Positions 1-5,520 of a DNA stretch of 18,809 nucleotides are shown in pieces. Position 1 is the first letter of the stretch. Each line of letters starts with the position of its first letter. Below the pieces are notes generated by a model that did not search any database, was not told the origin of the DNA, and saw only the letters and a program-made list of their open reading frames with translations. The stretch is from positions 1 to 18,809 of the forward strand of contig MGQT01000092.1 of NCBI GenBank assembly GCA_001797935.1, written 5' to 3'. Both the position numbers and the translations under genes were made by a program. Origin of the DNA: Deltaproteobacteria bacterium RBG_16_54_18. Lineage in GTDB: Bacteria; Desulfobacterota; B13-G15; RBG-16-54-18.

Positions 1-1267
1 GGCCGCGCACGAGATGCCGGTCTTAAAGCTCATTAAAGAGCGTTTTGCCAAGGAAAAGCCCCTCAAGGGCATACGGGTGTCTGCCTGTCTCCACATCACC
101 ACCGAGACGGCGAACCTGGCCGAGGTCTTAAAGGCCGGCGGCGCAGAGGTAGTGCTTTGCGCCTCCAATCCCTTGAGCACGCAGGATGACGCGGCTGCCT
201 CGCTTGTCGAGGACATGGGGATACCGACCTTTGCCATCAAGGGGGAGGACAGTGCGACCTACTACCGCCACATCCAGCAGGCCATTGCGCACCGCCCTGC
301 CATCACCATGGACGACGGGGCTGATCTCGTATCTGCCCTGCACATGATCGGCGGGGGGCGCTTGGATGAGCTTGCCCCACCGGTCAAGGAGTGGGTCACC
401 GCCCTTTCCGTCAAAGAGCGGGAGGAGGTGGTAAGGACAATCCTCGGGAGCACGGAGGAGACCACCACCGGCGTTATCCGCCTGCGGAGCATGGAACAGG
501 GAAAGGTGCTGATGTTCCCGGTGATCGCGGTCAACGACGCCGACACCAAGCACCTCTTCGACAACCGCTACGGCACCGGCCAGAGCACCATTGACGGGAT
601 CCTCAGGGCCACCAACCGCCTGATTGCCGGGTCCACTTTTGTGGTGTGCGGCTATGGGTGGTGCGGCAGGGGGGTGGCCATGCGGGCACAGGGGATGGCG
701 GCCAACGTCATCATCACCGAGGTGGATCCTCTGCGTGCCTTAGAAGCCGTGATGGACGGCTACCGGGTCCTGCCCATGGCTGAGGCAGCCAAGGTCGGCG
801 ACTTTTTCGTCACCCTGACCGGCGATATCAAGGTCATCAGAAAAGAGCACTTCGAGCAGATGAAGGACGGCGCCATCGTGGCCAACTCCGGGCATTTTAA
901 TGTTGAGCTCGATCTGGAGGGGCTCGCCAAGATCGCAACCAAAAGGCGCGTGGTCAGAGAGTTCGTGGAAGAGTTTACTCTTTCCAACGGCAAGCGGATC
1001 AATGTCCTGGGAGAGGGGAGGCTCGTCAACCTCGCTGCTGCCGAGGGACACCCATCGAGCGTCATGGACATGAGCTTTGCCAACCAGGCCCTGGCAGCTG
1101 AGTACCTGGCCAAGAACGCCAAGAAGCTGGAAAAGAAAGTCTACCGCGTGCCGATGGAGATCGACAAAGAAATCGCGCGCTTAAAACTCAAGGCCATGGG
1201 GGTGGCAATCGACACCCTGACACCGGAGCAGGAGAAGTATCTTTCTTCGTGGGAGATGGGGACGTAA
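1..1267 (+). CDS. ahcY: Adenosylhomocysteinase (SAHH), 5' end cut by window edge
   Basis: Hydrolyses S-adenosylhomocysteine to adenosine and homocysteine in the cytosolic methyl cycle, with tightly bound NAD. The first ATG in the window (14) is internal: the frame is open upstream (AAHE before MPVL), as in family members that reach this point after some 20-25 residues, so the true start lies outside. Numbering from position 14, substrate-domain motifs include SACLHITTET (23-32) and the ND...DNRYGTGQS block (about 173-191); the Rossmann loop CGYGWCGRG is near 210-218, and the GEGRLVNLAAAEGHP block follows. It ends in YLSSWEMGT and lacks the C-terminal KPDHYRY-type tail of long-form enzymes, which marks the short archaeal/Thermotoga form. 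A strong hairpin follows at once. The last 25 codons recur, diverged, at 1921-1997. Identification is very secure. Confidence 0.97.
   Translation, partial: AAHEMPVLKLIKERFAKEKPLKGIRVSACLHITTETANLAEVLKAGGAEVVLCASNPLSTQDDAAASLVEDMGIPTFAIKGEDSATYYRHIQQAIAHRPAITMDDGADLVSALHMIGGGRLDELAPPVKEWVTALSVKEREEVVRTILGSTEETTTGVIRLRSMEQGKVLMFPVIAVNDADTKHLFDNRYGTGQSTIDGILRATNRLIAGSTFVVCGYGWCGRGVAMRAQGMAANVIITEVDPLRALEAVMDGYRVLPMAEAAKVGDFFVTLTGDIKVIRKEHFEQMKDGAIVANSGHFNVELDLEGLAKIATKRRVVREFVEEFTLSNGKRINVLGEGRLVNLAAAEGHPSSVMDMSFANQALAAEYLAKNAKKLEKKVYRVPMEIDKEIARLKLKAMGVAIDTLTPEQEKYLSSWEMGT
1190..1267 (+). repeat. 3' end of ahcY, left copy of a direct repeat flanking hicBA
   Basis: Last 25 codons plus stop of the functional ahcY. 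By eye it aligns with 1921-1997 with nine substitutions and one single-base gap over 78 positions. The 30 bases ACC...CTT (1214-1243) and the final 18 bases are identical in both copies. The two copies bracket the hicBA cassette. Confidence 0.9.
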
Positions 1268-1270
1268 GAT

Positions 1271-1310
1271 AATACAGCCACCCCCCGCAATACTAGGGGG
1301 TGGCTGTATT
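1271..1310 (+). terminator. Hairpin terminator after ahcY
   Basis: A perfect 15-bp stem (1271-1285 with 1296-1310) closes a 10-base loop and begins 3 bases after the ahcY stop. The C-rich/G-rich stem is very stable. The tail (TATAAAT) is only modestly T-rich, so termination is likely but not textbook. Confidence 0.75.
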
Positions 1311-1372
1311 TATAAATCACCTCGTTCGGCAAACCCATCAAAACTAACTTCTAGAAACCCGCCTAAAGGTCT

Positions 1373-1400
1373 TTTACTCTCTCGGCAAATCCTGTATAAT
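1373..1400 (+). promoter_or_regulatory. Candidate sigma-70 promoter for hicBA
   Basis: A perfect TATAAT (1395-1400) lies 16 bases after TTTACT (1373-1378, 4 of 6 matches to TTGACA), about 95 bases before hicB. An 8-bp inverted repeat, TCTTTTAC (1370-1377) and GTAAAAGA (1415-1422), is centred on the -10 box and could be an operator. Both are pattern matches only. Confidence 0.55.
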
Positions 1401-1495
1401 TATCCGCTAAGGGCGTAAAAGAGGCTTGCCCCGTTATTTGAAACGTTGCTCAACTCCAACCATAAGGAGCGTATTTTAAACATTTAAGAGGTGCA

Positions 1496-1702
1496 ATGAT
1501 GAAACTCAAGGTAATAGTTCATGAAGCAGAAGAAGGCGGTTATTGGGCAGAGGTGCCCTCTATTCCGGGTTGTGCTACCCAAGGAGACTCATTTAATGAA
1601 TTGTTGAATAATATTTACGAGGCCGTCGATGCCTGTCTGTCAGTCGATTTGAAGGATATTTCTGTTACTGACAAGGATAGAGTAATGGAGATTGCGGTGT
1701 GA
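1496..1702 (+). CDS. hicB: HicB-like antitoxin
   Basis: 68-residue protein of the HicB partial RNase H-like fold, expected to bind and neutralise the HicA mRNA interferase encoded next. Visible marks are the beta-rich start (KVIVHEAEEGGYWAEVPSIPG), the CATQG strand and the ELLNNIYEAVDACLS helix, all typical of HicB. It is shorter than the HicB forms that carry a C-terminal helix-turn-helix or RHH domain, and I see no DNA-binding domain in it, so self-regulation may rely on another factor. ATG at 1496 follows AGAGGTG; a second ATG directly after it is equally possible. Its stop overlaps the hicA start as GTGA. The antitoxin-first order is one of the two usual hic arrangements. Confidence 0.9.
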   Translation: MMKLKVIVHEAEEGGYWAEVPSIPGCATQGDSFNELLNNIYEAVDACLSVDLKDISVTDKDRVMEIAV

Positions 1703-1905
1703 AGAGCATCTCCGGGAAAGACTTTGCTCGATTACTGGAGAAAGAGGGATGGGAACTCAAGCATGTGAAAGGTAGCCATCATGTATATATGAAGGAAGGT
1801 AATCCCGCCCGTATTTCCGTGCCGATTCATGGTAATAAACCACTAAAAATTGGGTTAATGAAGCATCTTTTAAAAATAGCAGGCATTAGGGAGAATGAGC
1901 TGTAA
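1699..1905 (+). CDS. hicA: HicA-like mRNA interferase toxin
   Basis: 68-residue toxin of the HicA family, a double-stranded-RNA-binding-domain fold that cleaves mRNA. The family signature is clear: SGKDFARLLEKEGWE at the N-terminus, then KGSHHVY with the catalytic histidine (H27 or H28), then the ISVPIHGNKPLKIGLMKHLLKIAGI block. The start is GTG at 1699, overlapping the hicB stop by four bases, which implies coupled translation. Nothing looks broken, so the module should be functional. Only 15 bases separate its stop from the second copy of the ahcY 3' end. Base composition is visibly more AT-rich than ahcY, consistent with acquisition. Confidence 0.92.
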   Translation: MKSISGKDFARLLEKEGWELKHVKGSHHVYMKEGNPARISVPIHGNKPLKIGLMKHLLKIAGIRENEL

Positions 1906-1920
1906 TCTTCAATACCAAAA

Positions 1921-1997
1921 AAGGCAATGGGATTGCGATTGATACCCTGACACCGGAGCAGGAGAAGTATCTTAGTTCATGGGAGATGGGGACGTAA
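1921..1997 (+). pseudogene. Second, diverged 3'-end fragment of ahcY
   Basis: After one lost base following the third codon, this stretch encodes KAMG-IAIDTLTPEQEKYLSSWEMGT and a stop, the same peptide as the end of ahcY apart from one Val to Ile change. Apart from the lost base and that codon, every difference is synonymous, including a two-base Ser change (TCT to AGT). The copy therefore evolved inside a working ahcY gene before being stranded here; it is not a fresh tandem duplication. No start or longer homology is visible upstream. It forms the right boundary of the hicBA cassette. Confidence 0.9.
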
Positions 1998-2033
1998 AAG
2001 CGATTAGAAGTTAATTATCAAATACGAATCTTT

Positions 2034-2067
2034 GATAAGGGGGAATAAATTCTTATTCCCCCTTATC
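2034..2067 (+). terminator. Perfect hairpin after the ahcY remnant
   Basis: A perfect 15-bp stem (2034-2048 with 2053-2067) closes an ATTC loop. It lies 36 bases after the stop of the ahcY remnant and may be the original ahcY terminator. It now separates hicBA from the mazEF promoter. The tail is only weakly T-rich. Confidence 0.65.
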
Positions 2068-2081
2068 TATCAGTTAAAATC

Positions 2082-2134
2082 ATACTAATGATAGTATAAA
2101 TAGTATTGACATAAGTATAAACATTGTGCATAAT
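2082..2134 (+). promoter_or_regulatory. mazEF promoter with TAGTAT operator-like repeats
   Basis: TTGACA (2106-2111) and CATAAT (2129-2134) are spaced 17 bases apart, a near-consensus sigma-70 promoter. Just upstream are ATACTA (2082-2087) and TAGTAT (2092-2097), a 6-bp inverted repeat, and a further TAGTAT (2101-2106) in direct orientation that touches the -35 box. Such repeated half-sites fit autorepression by the ribbon-helix-helix antitoxin. Binding is inferred. Confidence 0.7.
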
Positions 2135-2173
2135 AAATTACGAGAAAAATCCCTATTTAGATTGGAGGCAGTT

Positions 2174-2431
2174 ATGCCTGGGGTCAAGACGGCAATATCG
2201 CTCGATGAAGAATTGCTAGAGGAGGTCGATAAATTATCCCATGACCTCCATGTCTCCCGCAGCAAGGTCTTTTCCATGGCGGTAAAGGACTATTTAAAAA
2301 GACAAGAAAATCAATCCTTGCTTGCCCGATTGAATGAGGCGTATGAGGATCTTCCGAACGATAACGAAGAGAAAATTGCAAGGCTCATGCGCCGCAGGCA
2401 CCACGAGATCATCGAACAGGAGCCGTGGTGA
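2174..2431 (+). CDS. mazE: MazE-like ribbon-helix-helix antitoxin
   Basis: 85-residue antitoxin for the MazF protein encoded next. The N-terminus (VKTAISLDEELLEEVDKLSHDLHVSRSKVFSMAVKDYL) is a classic ribbon-helix-helix DNA-binding domain at about residues 4-42. The acidic/basic C-terminal tail (ARLNEAYEDLPNDNEE...) is the segment that normally wraps around MazF. I start it at the ATG at 2174 because GGAGG (2164-2168) is correctly spaced; an upstream in-frame ATG at 2126 would lie inside the promoter. The stop overlaps the toxin start. It probably represses its own promoter through the TAGTAT repeats upstream. Confidence 0.9.
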   Translation: MPGVKTAISLDEELLEEVDKLSHDLHVSRSKVFSMAVKDYLKRQENQSLLARLNEAYEDLPNDNEEKIARLMRRRHHEIIEQEPW

Positions 2432-2778
2432 TTAAACAAGGTGAGATATATTGGGTTGACCTTGCCGAACCCAGGGGTTCAGAGCCGGGATATCGCCATC
2501 CGCATATCGTCATTCAAAACAACGTATTTAATGCCAGCCGCATAAACACGGTTGTCGTCTGTTCCCTTACCTCGAACCTCAACCGGACAAAGGCCCCCGG
2601 CAATGTCCGGTTAAACAAAGGTGAAACAAATCTTCCCAAGGAATGCGTTGTCAATATCTCTCAAATTTTTACGGTCAACAAAAGCGACCTGGCTGAGAAG
2701 ATAGGGCAGGTATCGGAAAAAAGGATACTGGAGATCCTTGATGGTATAAAATTGTTTATCGAACCTCGATCGGTGTGA
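2425..2778 (+). CDS. mazF: MazF-family endoribonuclease toxin
   Basis: 117-residue sequence-specific mRNA interferase of the MazF/PemK family. The opening GEIYWVDLAEPRGSEPGYRHP has the conserved Arg (R24), and VVCSLTSN has the Ser/Thr position (T49) that together form the active site in family members. The later NLPKECVVNISQIFTVNKSDL and ILEILDGIKLFI blocks are also typical. The start is GTG at 2425, or the next GTG at 2428, which would give a four-base GTGA overlap with mazE. Length and motifs are complete, so the toxin should be active and coupled to its antitoxin. A decayed brnT follows. Confidence 0.94.
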   Translation: MVIKQGEIYWVDLAEPRGSEPGYRHPHIVIQNNVFNASRINTVVVCSLTSNLNRTKAPGNVRLNKGETNLPKECVVNISQIFTVNKSDLAEKIGQVSEKRILEILDGIKLFIEPRSV

Positions 2779-3106
2779 GAGGGCAGCATGGAAACATCGT
2801 TCAACCAGGTCACTTTGGCGCAGCGGAACAGAGGACGTGCGACCCAGGGGGCGTTGTTCAAAAACGCGCTTTACAAACGGGCCAAGATTTTGATAATTTT
2901 GGACAACGTCCCCTCGATTCGGTTTGCTTTCATTTCCAGACAGTGACAATACTCAGTACGAGGAACGGTATGTCAATGTTGGTCTTTCCGCTAGAGGTCG
3001 CGTACTGGTTTTGATTCATACCGAGAGAGGGGGTAAAATACGTATCATAAGTTGCAGAAAGGCGACGGCACGCGAAGGGAGATATTATGAAGAAGGAGAA
3101 TTCTAA
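2779..3106 (+). pseudogene. Decayed BrnT-like toxin gene
   Basis: The frame ending at 3106 encodes SFPDSDNTQYEERYVNVGLS...GKIRIISCRKATAREGRYYEEG, the C-terminal half of a BrnT (DUF497) ribonuclease toxin, with the usual R-I-I-S-x-R-K-A-T element. In that frame there is no suitable start and stops appear around 2895. A different frame just before it (DFDNFGQRPLDSVCFHF, near 2896-2940) resembles the part of BrnT that should precede, so at least one frameshift lies near 2925-2940. The typical N-terminal WDxxK...KHG block cannot be found. I infer an inactivated toxin; the left boundary is uncertain. The antitoxin gene starts inside its last codons, as in normal brnTA operons. Confidence 0.7.
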
Positions 3107-3377
3107 GGATCCCTCAAGGGTAGAAGAGATGAGATCGGAATATGATTTTTCCCGCATGAAAGTTGCGGTACGAGGAAAGTACTATAAGGAATATCGCGCG
3201 GGTCACCGTGTCGAGATTCATAAGGCAGATGGCACCACCTCGGTTCAGTATTTCAAGCTCGAAGACGGGGCAGTTATGCTGGAGCCAGACGTAAGAAAGT
3301 ACTTTCCCAATTCGGAGTCAGTCAATAAGGTTCTCAGGTCACTCATTGAGATTATCCCATCAAAGAGGCGCGGATAG
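3087..3377 (+). CDS. Antitoxin-like partner of the decayed BrnT
   Basis: 96-residue protein starting with ATG at 3087 after GGGAGAT, overlapping the brnT remnant by 20 bases. MRSEYDFSRMKVAVRGKYYKEY (from about residue 15) matches the opening of small proteins that follow DUF497/BrnT or RelE-like toxins and are annotated as antitoxins. The C-terminal stretch LEPDVRKYFPNSESVNKVLRSLIEII is a plausible DNA-binding or dimerisation helix pair. An internal ATG at 3129 is an alternative start. Family assignment is by resemblance and position. The gene appears intact although its toxin is broken, the direction of decay expected when the toxin is the costly partner. Confidence 0.6.
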   Translation: MKKENSKDPSRVEEMRSEYDFSRMKVAVRGKYYKEYRAGHRVEIHKADGTTSVQYFKLEDGAVMLEPDVRKYFPNSESVNKVLRSLIEIIPSKRRG

Positions 3378-3417
3378 GTCGTGGCCTGACATACGGAAAT
3401 CCTGCTCTCATCTCCCT

Positions 3418-4056
3418 ATGAAAAAAGCTTCTAAAATCTCCTCCCCTGCCAAAACAGGCCGCACGCAGCATCTTATGCGCGGCAGGAGGCTCGAGTATTT
3501 CACCCTCGGCTGGAACATGGTGGAGGCCGCAGTTGCCATCGGCGCCGGTGTGCTGGCAGGGAGTATCGCCCTTATCGGCTTCGGCGTGGACTCCCTCATT
3601 GAAAGCTTCTCCGGGGCAATCTTGCTATGGCGGCTTGCCTCGCCTGCGCACGATGAAAGTCGCGAGCAGGTGGCCCGCAGGCTGGTTGGCGTTAGTCTTT
3701 TCCTGTTGGCTGCCTATGTCTGCTTCGAGGCGATAAAATCATTGGTCGCGGGCGATCAACCCGAGGCAAGTATTGTCGGAATCCTGCTCGCCGCCGTATC
3801 CCTGATCGTGATGCCGTTACTGGCGCGGGCCAAGCGGCGGGTCGCAGCGGCCATTACCAGCCAGGCCCTGGTTGCCGATTCACGCCAAACCGACATATGC
3901 GCTTACCTGTCTGCCATATTGCTTGGAGGGCTCGTCTTGAACGCCCTGTTTGGGTGGTGGTGGGCCGATCCCGTTGCCGCCCTGATCATGGTGCCGATCA
4001 TCGCGCGTGAGGGCTTCGAAGCCTGGCAGGGAGAGGAATGCGAGGAGTGCCATTGA
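3418..4056 (+). CDS. CDF-type cation transporter, short form
   Basis: 212-residue inner-membrane protein of the cation diffusion facilitator superfamily, likely exporting a divalent metal. After a basic N-terminus come helices starting at LEYFTLGWNMVEAAVAI (about 25-45) and a second helix carrying GFGVDSLIE with D58 and E62. Two helices lie near 84-140, then VADSRQTDICAYLS with D154 and D159 at the metal-site helix, and a final helix ending WWADPVAALIM. It lacks the cytoplasmic C-terminal domain of classical CDF proteins, which is normal for this short group. ATG at 3418 gives a sensible N-terminus but has no clear Shine-Dalgarno site; an ATG at 3475 is possible. It may depend on readthrough from the antitoxin gene 40 bases upstream. 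Specific metal unknown. Confidence 0.8.
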   Translation: MKKASKISSPAKTGRTQHLMRGRRLEYFTLGWNMVEAAVAIGAGVLAGSIALIGFGVDSLIESFSGAILLWRLASPAHDESREQVARRLVGVSLFLLAAYVCFEAIKSLVAGDQPEASIVGILLAAVSLIVMPLLARAKRRVAAAITSQALVADSRQTDICAYLSAILLGGLVLNALFGWWWADPVAALIMVPIIAREGFEAWQGEECEECH

Positions 4057-4098
4057 CTACAACGGCTTAACAATGGAGGGGATTGAGAGCGCACCTCG

Positions 4099-4132
4099 GC
4101 CTGATACAGGGGTCTGATCCCCTGTATCAGGC
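4099..4132. repeat. 14-bp perfect palindrome, REP-like or terminator
   Basis: Stem 4099-4112 pairs perfectly with 4119-4132 around TCTGAT, 42 bases after the CDF gene. There is no T-run, so it is not a standard intrinsic terminator. The GGGGTCTGATCCCC core resembles palindromes dispersed in bacterial genomes, but only one copy occurs in this window. Confidence 0.6.
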
Positions 4133-4225
4133 AGGAGGGAAAGGCGTGAGGACATTTTTCATTCCTTACTTATTCCTTAAAAGATAGCCGATCCTGCCTT
4201 CTTTCTTCTCGTCATTACAGACATG

Positions 4226-4234
4226 TGCTATAAT
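4226..4234 (+). promoter_or_regulatory. Extended -10 promoter for the addiction-module pair
   Basis: TGCTATAAT (4226-4234) is a perfect extended -10 element, 31 bases before the antitoxin start; no good -35 is present. GACAT (4220-4224) and ATGTC (4235-4239) form an inverted repeat around it, a possible operator. Confidence 0.55.
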
Positions 4235-4265
4235 ATGTCCGCGTAGCAGCAAAGAGGAGGAACCA

Positions 4266-4466
4266 ATGACCGGAATAAACGCCATTAAAAAGGCTATTGA
4301 TGCCCTGCCCGAGGATGATTATGCGCGGTTACGGCAATGGTTTTCGGAGAAAGATTGGCGCACGTGGGACAGGGAAATAGAGGCAGATTCCGCTACAGGT
4401 AAACTTGATTTTTTGGTCCGAGAGGCCATTGACGAGAAAAGCAAGAGCAAGCTCCGGGACCTCTAA
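4266..4466 (+). CDS. Addiction-module antitoxin
   Basis: 66-residue protein preceding a RelE/ParE-type toxin, with ATG at 4266 after the strong site AGAGGAGG. The text IDALPEDDYARLRQWFSEKDWRTWDREIEAD (about 12-42) followed by GKLDFLVREAIDEK...GKLRDL-like ending (KSKLRDL) is characteristic of a widespread antitoxin group paired with toxins that end in FIWVW-G-H-D-Y. Such proteins are short, helical and acidic; I see no clear DNA-binding motif. Its TAA stop is followed immediately by the toxin ATG, indicating one transcript and coupled translation. The gene looks intact. Exact subfamily name uncertain. Confidence 0.8.
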   Translation: MTGINAIKKAIDALPEDDYARLRQWFSEKDWRTWDREIEADSATGKLDFLVREAIDEKSKSKLRDL

Positions 4467-4728
4467 ATGCACCGAACCTCAGAACGGTTTTGGCGATGTC
4501 TCGAAAATCTTCCTGACCCCATTCAAAGAATAGCGAAACGCAACTTCCAGCTGCTCAAAGAAAATCCTTCACATCCATCCCTTCATTTCAAAAAAGTCGG
4601 CAAATTTTGGTCTGCACGTATAGGGCTTGACTATCGGGCGCTTGCCGTCGAGGATAATGAAGACTTCATTTGGGTTTGGGGTAGGCACCCATGACGACTA
4701 TGCACCGATCATAAAAGACATGGGCTAA
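4467..4728 (+). pseudogene. RelE/ParE-type toxin with a one-base 3' frameshift
   Basis: The open frame from ATG 4467 runs 75 codons to TGA at 4692-4694 and reads FIWVWGRHP at its end. If one G of the run 4678-4681 is dropped, the frame continues FIWVWVGTHDDYAPIIKDMG and stops at 4726-4728, exactly the ending expected in this toxin family. The upstream part is normal: RTSERFWRCLENLP, RIAKRNFQLLKENPSHPSLHFKKVGKFWSARIGLDYRALAV. The extra G removes the conserved G-x-H-D-x-Y C-terminus and so probably inactivates the toxin, unless it is a sequencing error or is corrected by ribosomal slippage. A RelE/ParE-fold toxin would act on ribosome-bound mRNA or gyrase; which is unknown here. Confidence 0.82.
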
Positions 4729-4807
4729 TAAACTGGGGCATCCGGTTGCATAAGGTGCCCGTTAGGCGTTTATACGGTTCGGTCAGAAAAAAAGGAGGTG
4801 CCGTACA

Positions 4808-5083
4808 ATGGGTCAACAATCCAAAGAAACCATTTGCCAAAGCTGCGGTATGCCCCTTGAAGAGGCTGATGACTTCGGGACCGCGGCGAACGGATCTAAA
4901 ATTACCGATTACTGCCATTTTTGTTTTCGTAACGGCGCCTTTACCGAGCCGGATATCACTATGCAGGGTATGATCGCCAAGTGCGTCGGCATTATGACGC
5001 AGCAGGGCATTATGCCGGAGCCTCAGGCGCAGGCCTTCATGAGCGAGGTCATCCCGAAACTGAAGCGGTGGCGGATGAAATAA
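4808..5083 (+). CDS. Putative zinc-ribbon domain protein
   Basis: 91-residue cytosolic protein. ICQSCGMPLE (C10, C13) and YCHFCFRNG (C36, C39) make a four-cysteine zinc site, and DFGTAANGSKITDYC with GAFTEPDITMQGMIAKC matches the small 'putative zinc ribbon domain' family (PF12674-like) that is common in bacteria and has no established function. The C-terminal half (VGIMTQQGIMPEPQAQAFMSEVIPKLKRW) is helical, typical for the family. AAAGGAGGTG lies 10-15 bases before the ATG, a very strong Shine-Dalgarno site, suggesting high expression. It stands alone, directly after the toxin remnants, and marks return to core-like composition. Confidence 0.85.
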   Translation: MGQQSKETICQSCGMPLEEADDFGTAANGSKITDYCHFCFRNGAFTEPDITMQGMIAKCVGIMTQQGIMPEPQAQAFMSEVIPKLKRWRMK

Positions 5084-5090
5084 CAAAGGT

Positions 5091-5186
5091 CTTATCTGCA
5101 TTGCAAAATATTCGGCTCCATGATAAGAAAGGCAAGTTGTAATACGGTGCACCTCTCGCGCGATACGTCACAGCAGATAAGAAAGG
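5091..5186. repeat. Inverted and direct repeats before a small membrane gene
   Basis: CTTATCTGC (5091-5099) and GCAGATAAG (5173-5181) are a perfect 9-bp inverted repeat 73 bases apart. GATAAGAAAGG occurs at 5122-5132 and again at 5176-5186, where it also supplies the ribosome-binding site of the next gene. Function unknown. Confidence 0.5.
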
Positions 5187-5192
5187 ATTACC

Positions 5193-5444
5193 ATGTGCCT
5201 GATGTATGCTATTAATCTGATCTTATGTGTGATTATCCTCATCTTCGGCCTTATGGCCTGGCGCCGGACGAAAAATCCGTTTCCGCTTTACATCGGCATC
5301 GCGTTTGGTCTTTTCGGGGTCTCCCATCTGGCCTCGCTCCTGGGGCAGGCAGCGCATCTGGAAGCTCCCCTGATCATAATCAGGACGGCGGCATATCTGA
5401 TAGTGCTGTATGCGCTGTACAAGATGGCCTTTGGACGTCGCTAG
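5193..5444 (+). CDS. Small membrane protein, three predicted helices
   Basis: 83-residue hydrophobic protein with helices at about 4-21 (YAINLILCVIILIFGLMAW), 30-49 (FPLYIGIAFGLFGVSHLASLL) and 58-78 (APLIIIRTAAYLIVLYALYKMAF), ending in basic residues. The spacing resembles the membrane segment that precedes some sensor kinases and diguanylate cyclases, but no signalling domain is attached, so it is a stand-alone hypothetical. AAAGGA (5182-5187) is correctly placed before ATG 5193. The gap to the next gene is 76 bases and contains no clear terminator, so the two may share a transcript. I do not recognise a family with confidence. Confidence 0.65.
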   Translation: MCLMYAINLILCVIILIFGLMAWRRTKNPFPLYIGIAFGLFGVSHLASLLGQAAHLEAPLIIIRTAAYLIVLYALYKMAFGRR

Positions 5445-5520
5445 GGCATGGTCATGCGCCCTATCGAATACATACACAAACTATAATGAGAAGAAAACAA
5501 TCAGCAAAGGAGTATCTCCT

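Noticed and set aside
2775..3014. Open frame between mazF and the antitoxin-like gene, considered as a separate gene
   Set aside because: Only its middle part resembles BrnT and it leaves the BrnT frame before the conserved C-terminus. It is better read as one frame of a decayed gene.
5410..5520. Extended N-terminus for the nucleotidyltransferase-like gene
   Set aside because: It would overlap the preceding membrane gene and lacks the strong Shine-Dalgarno site found before ATG 5521.
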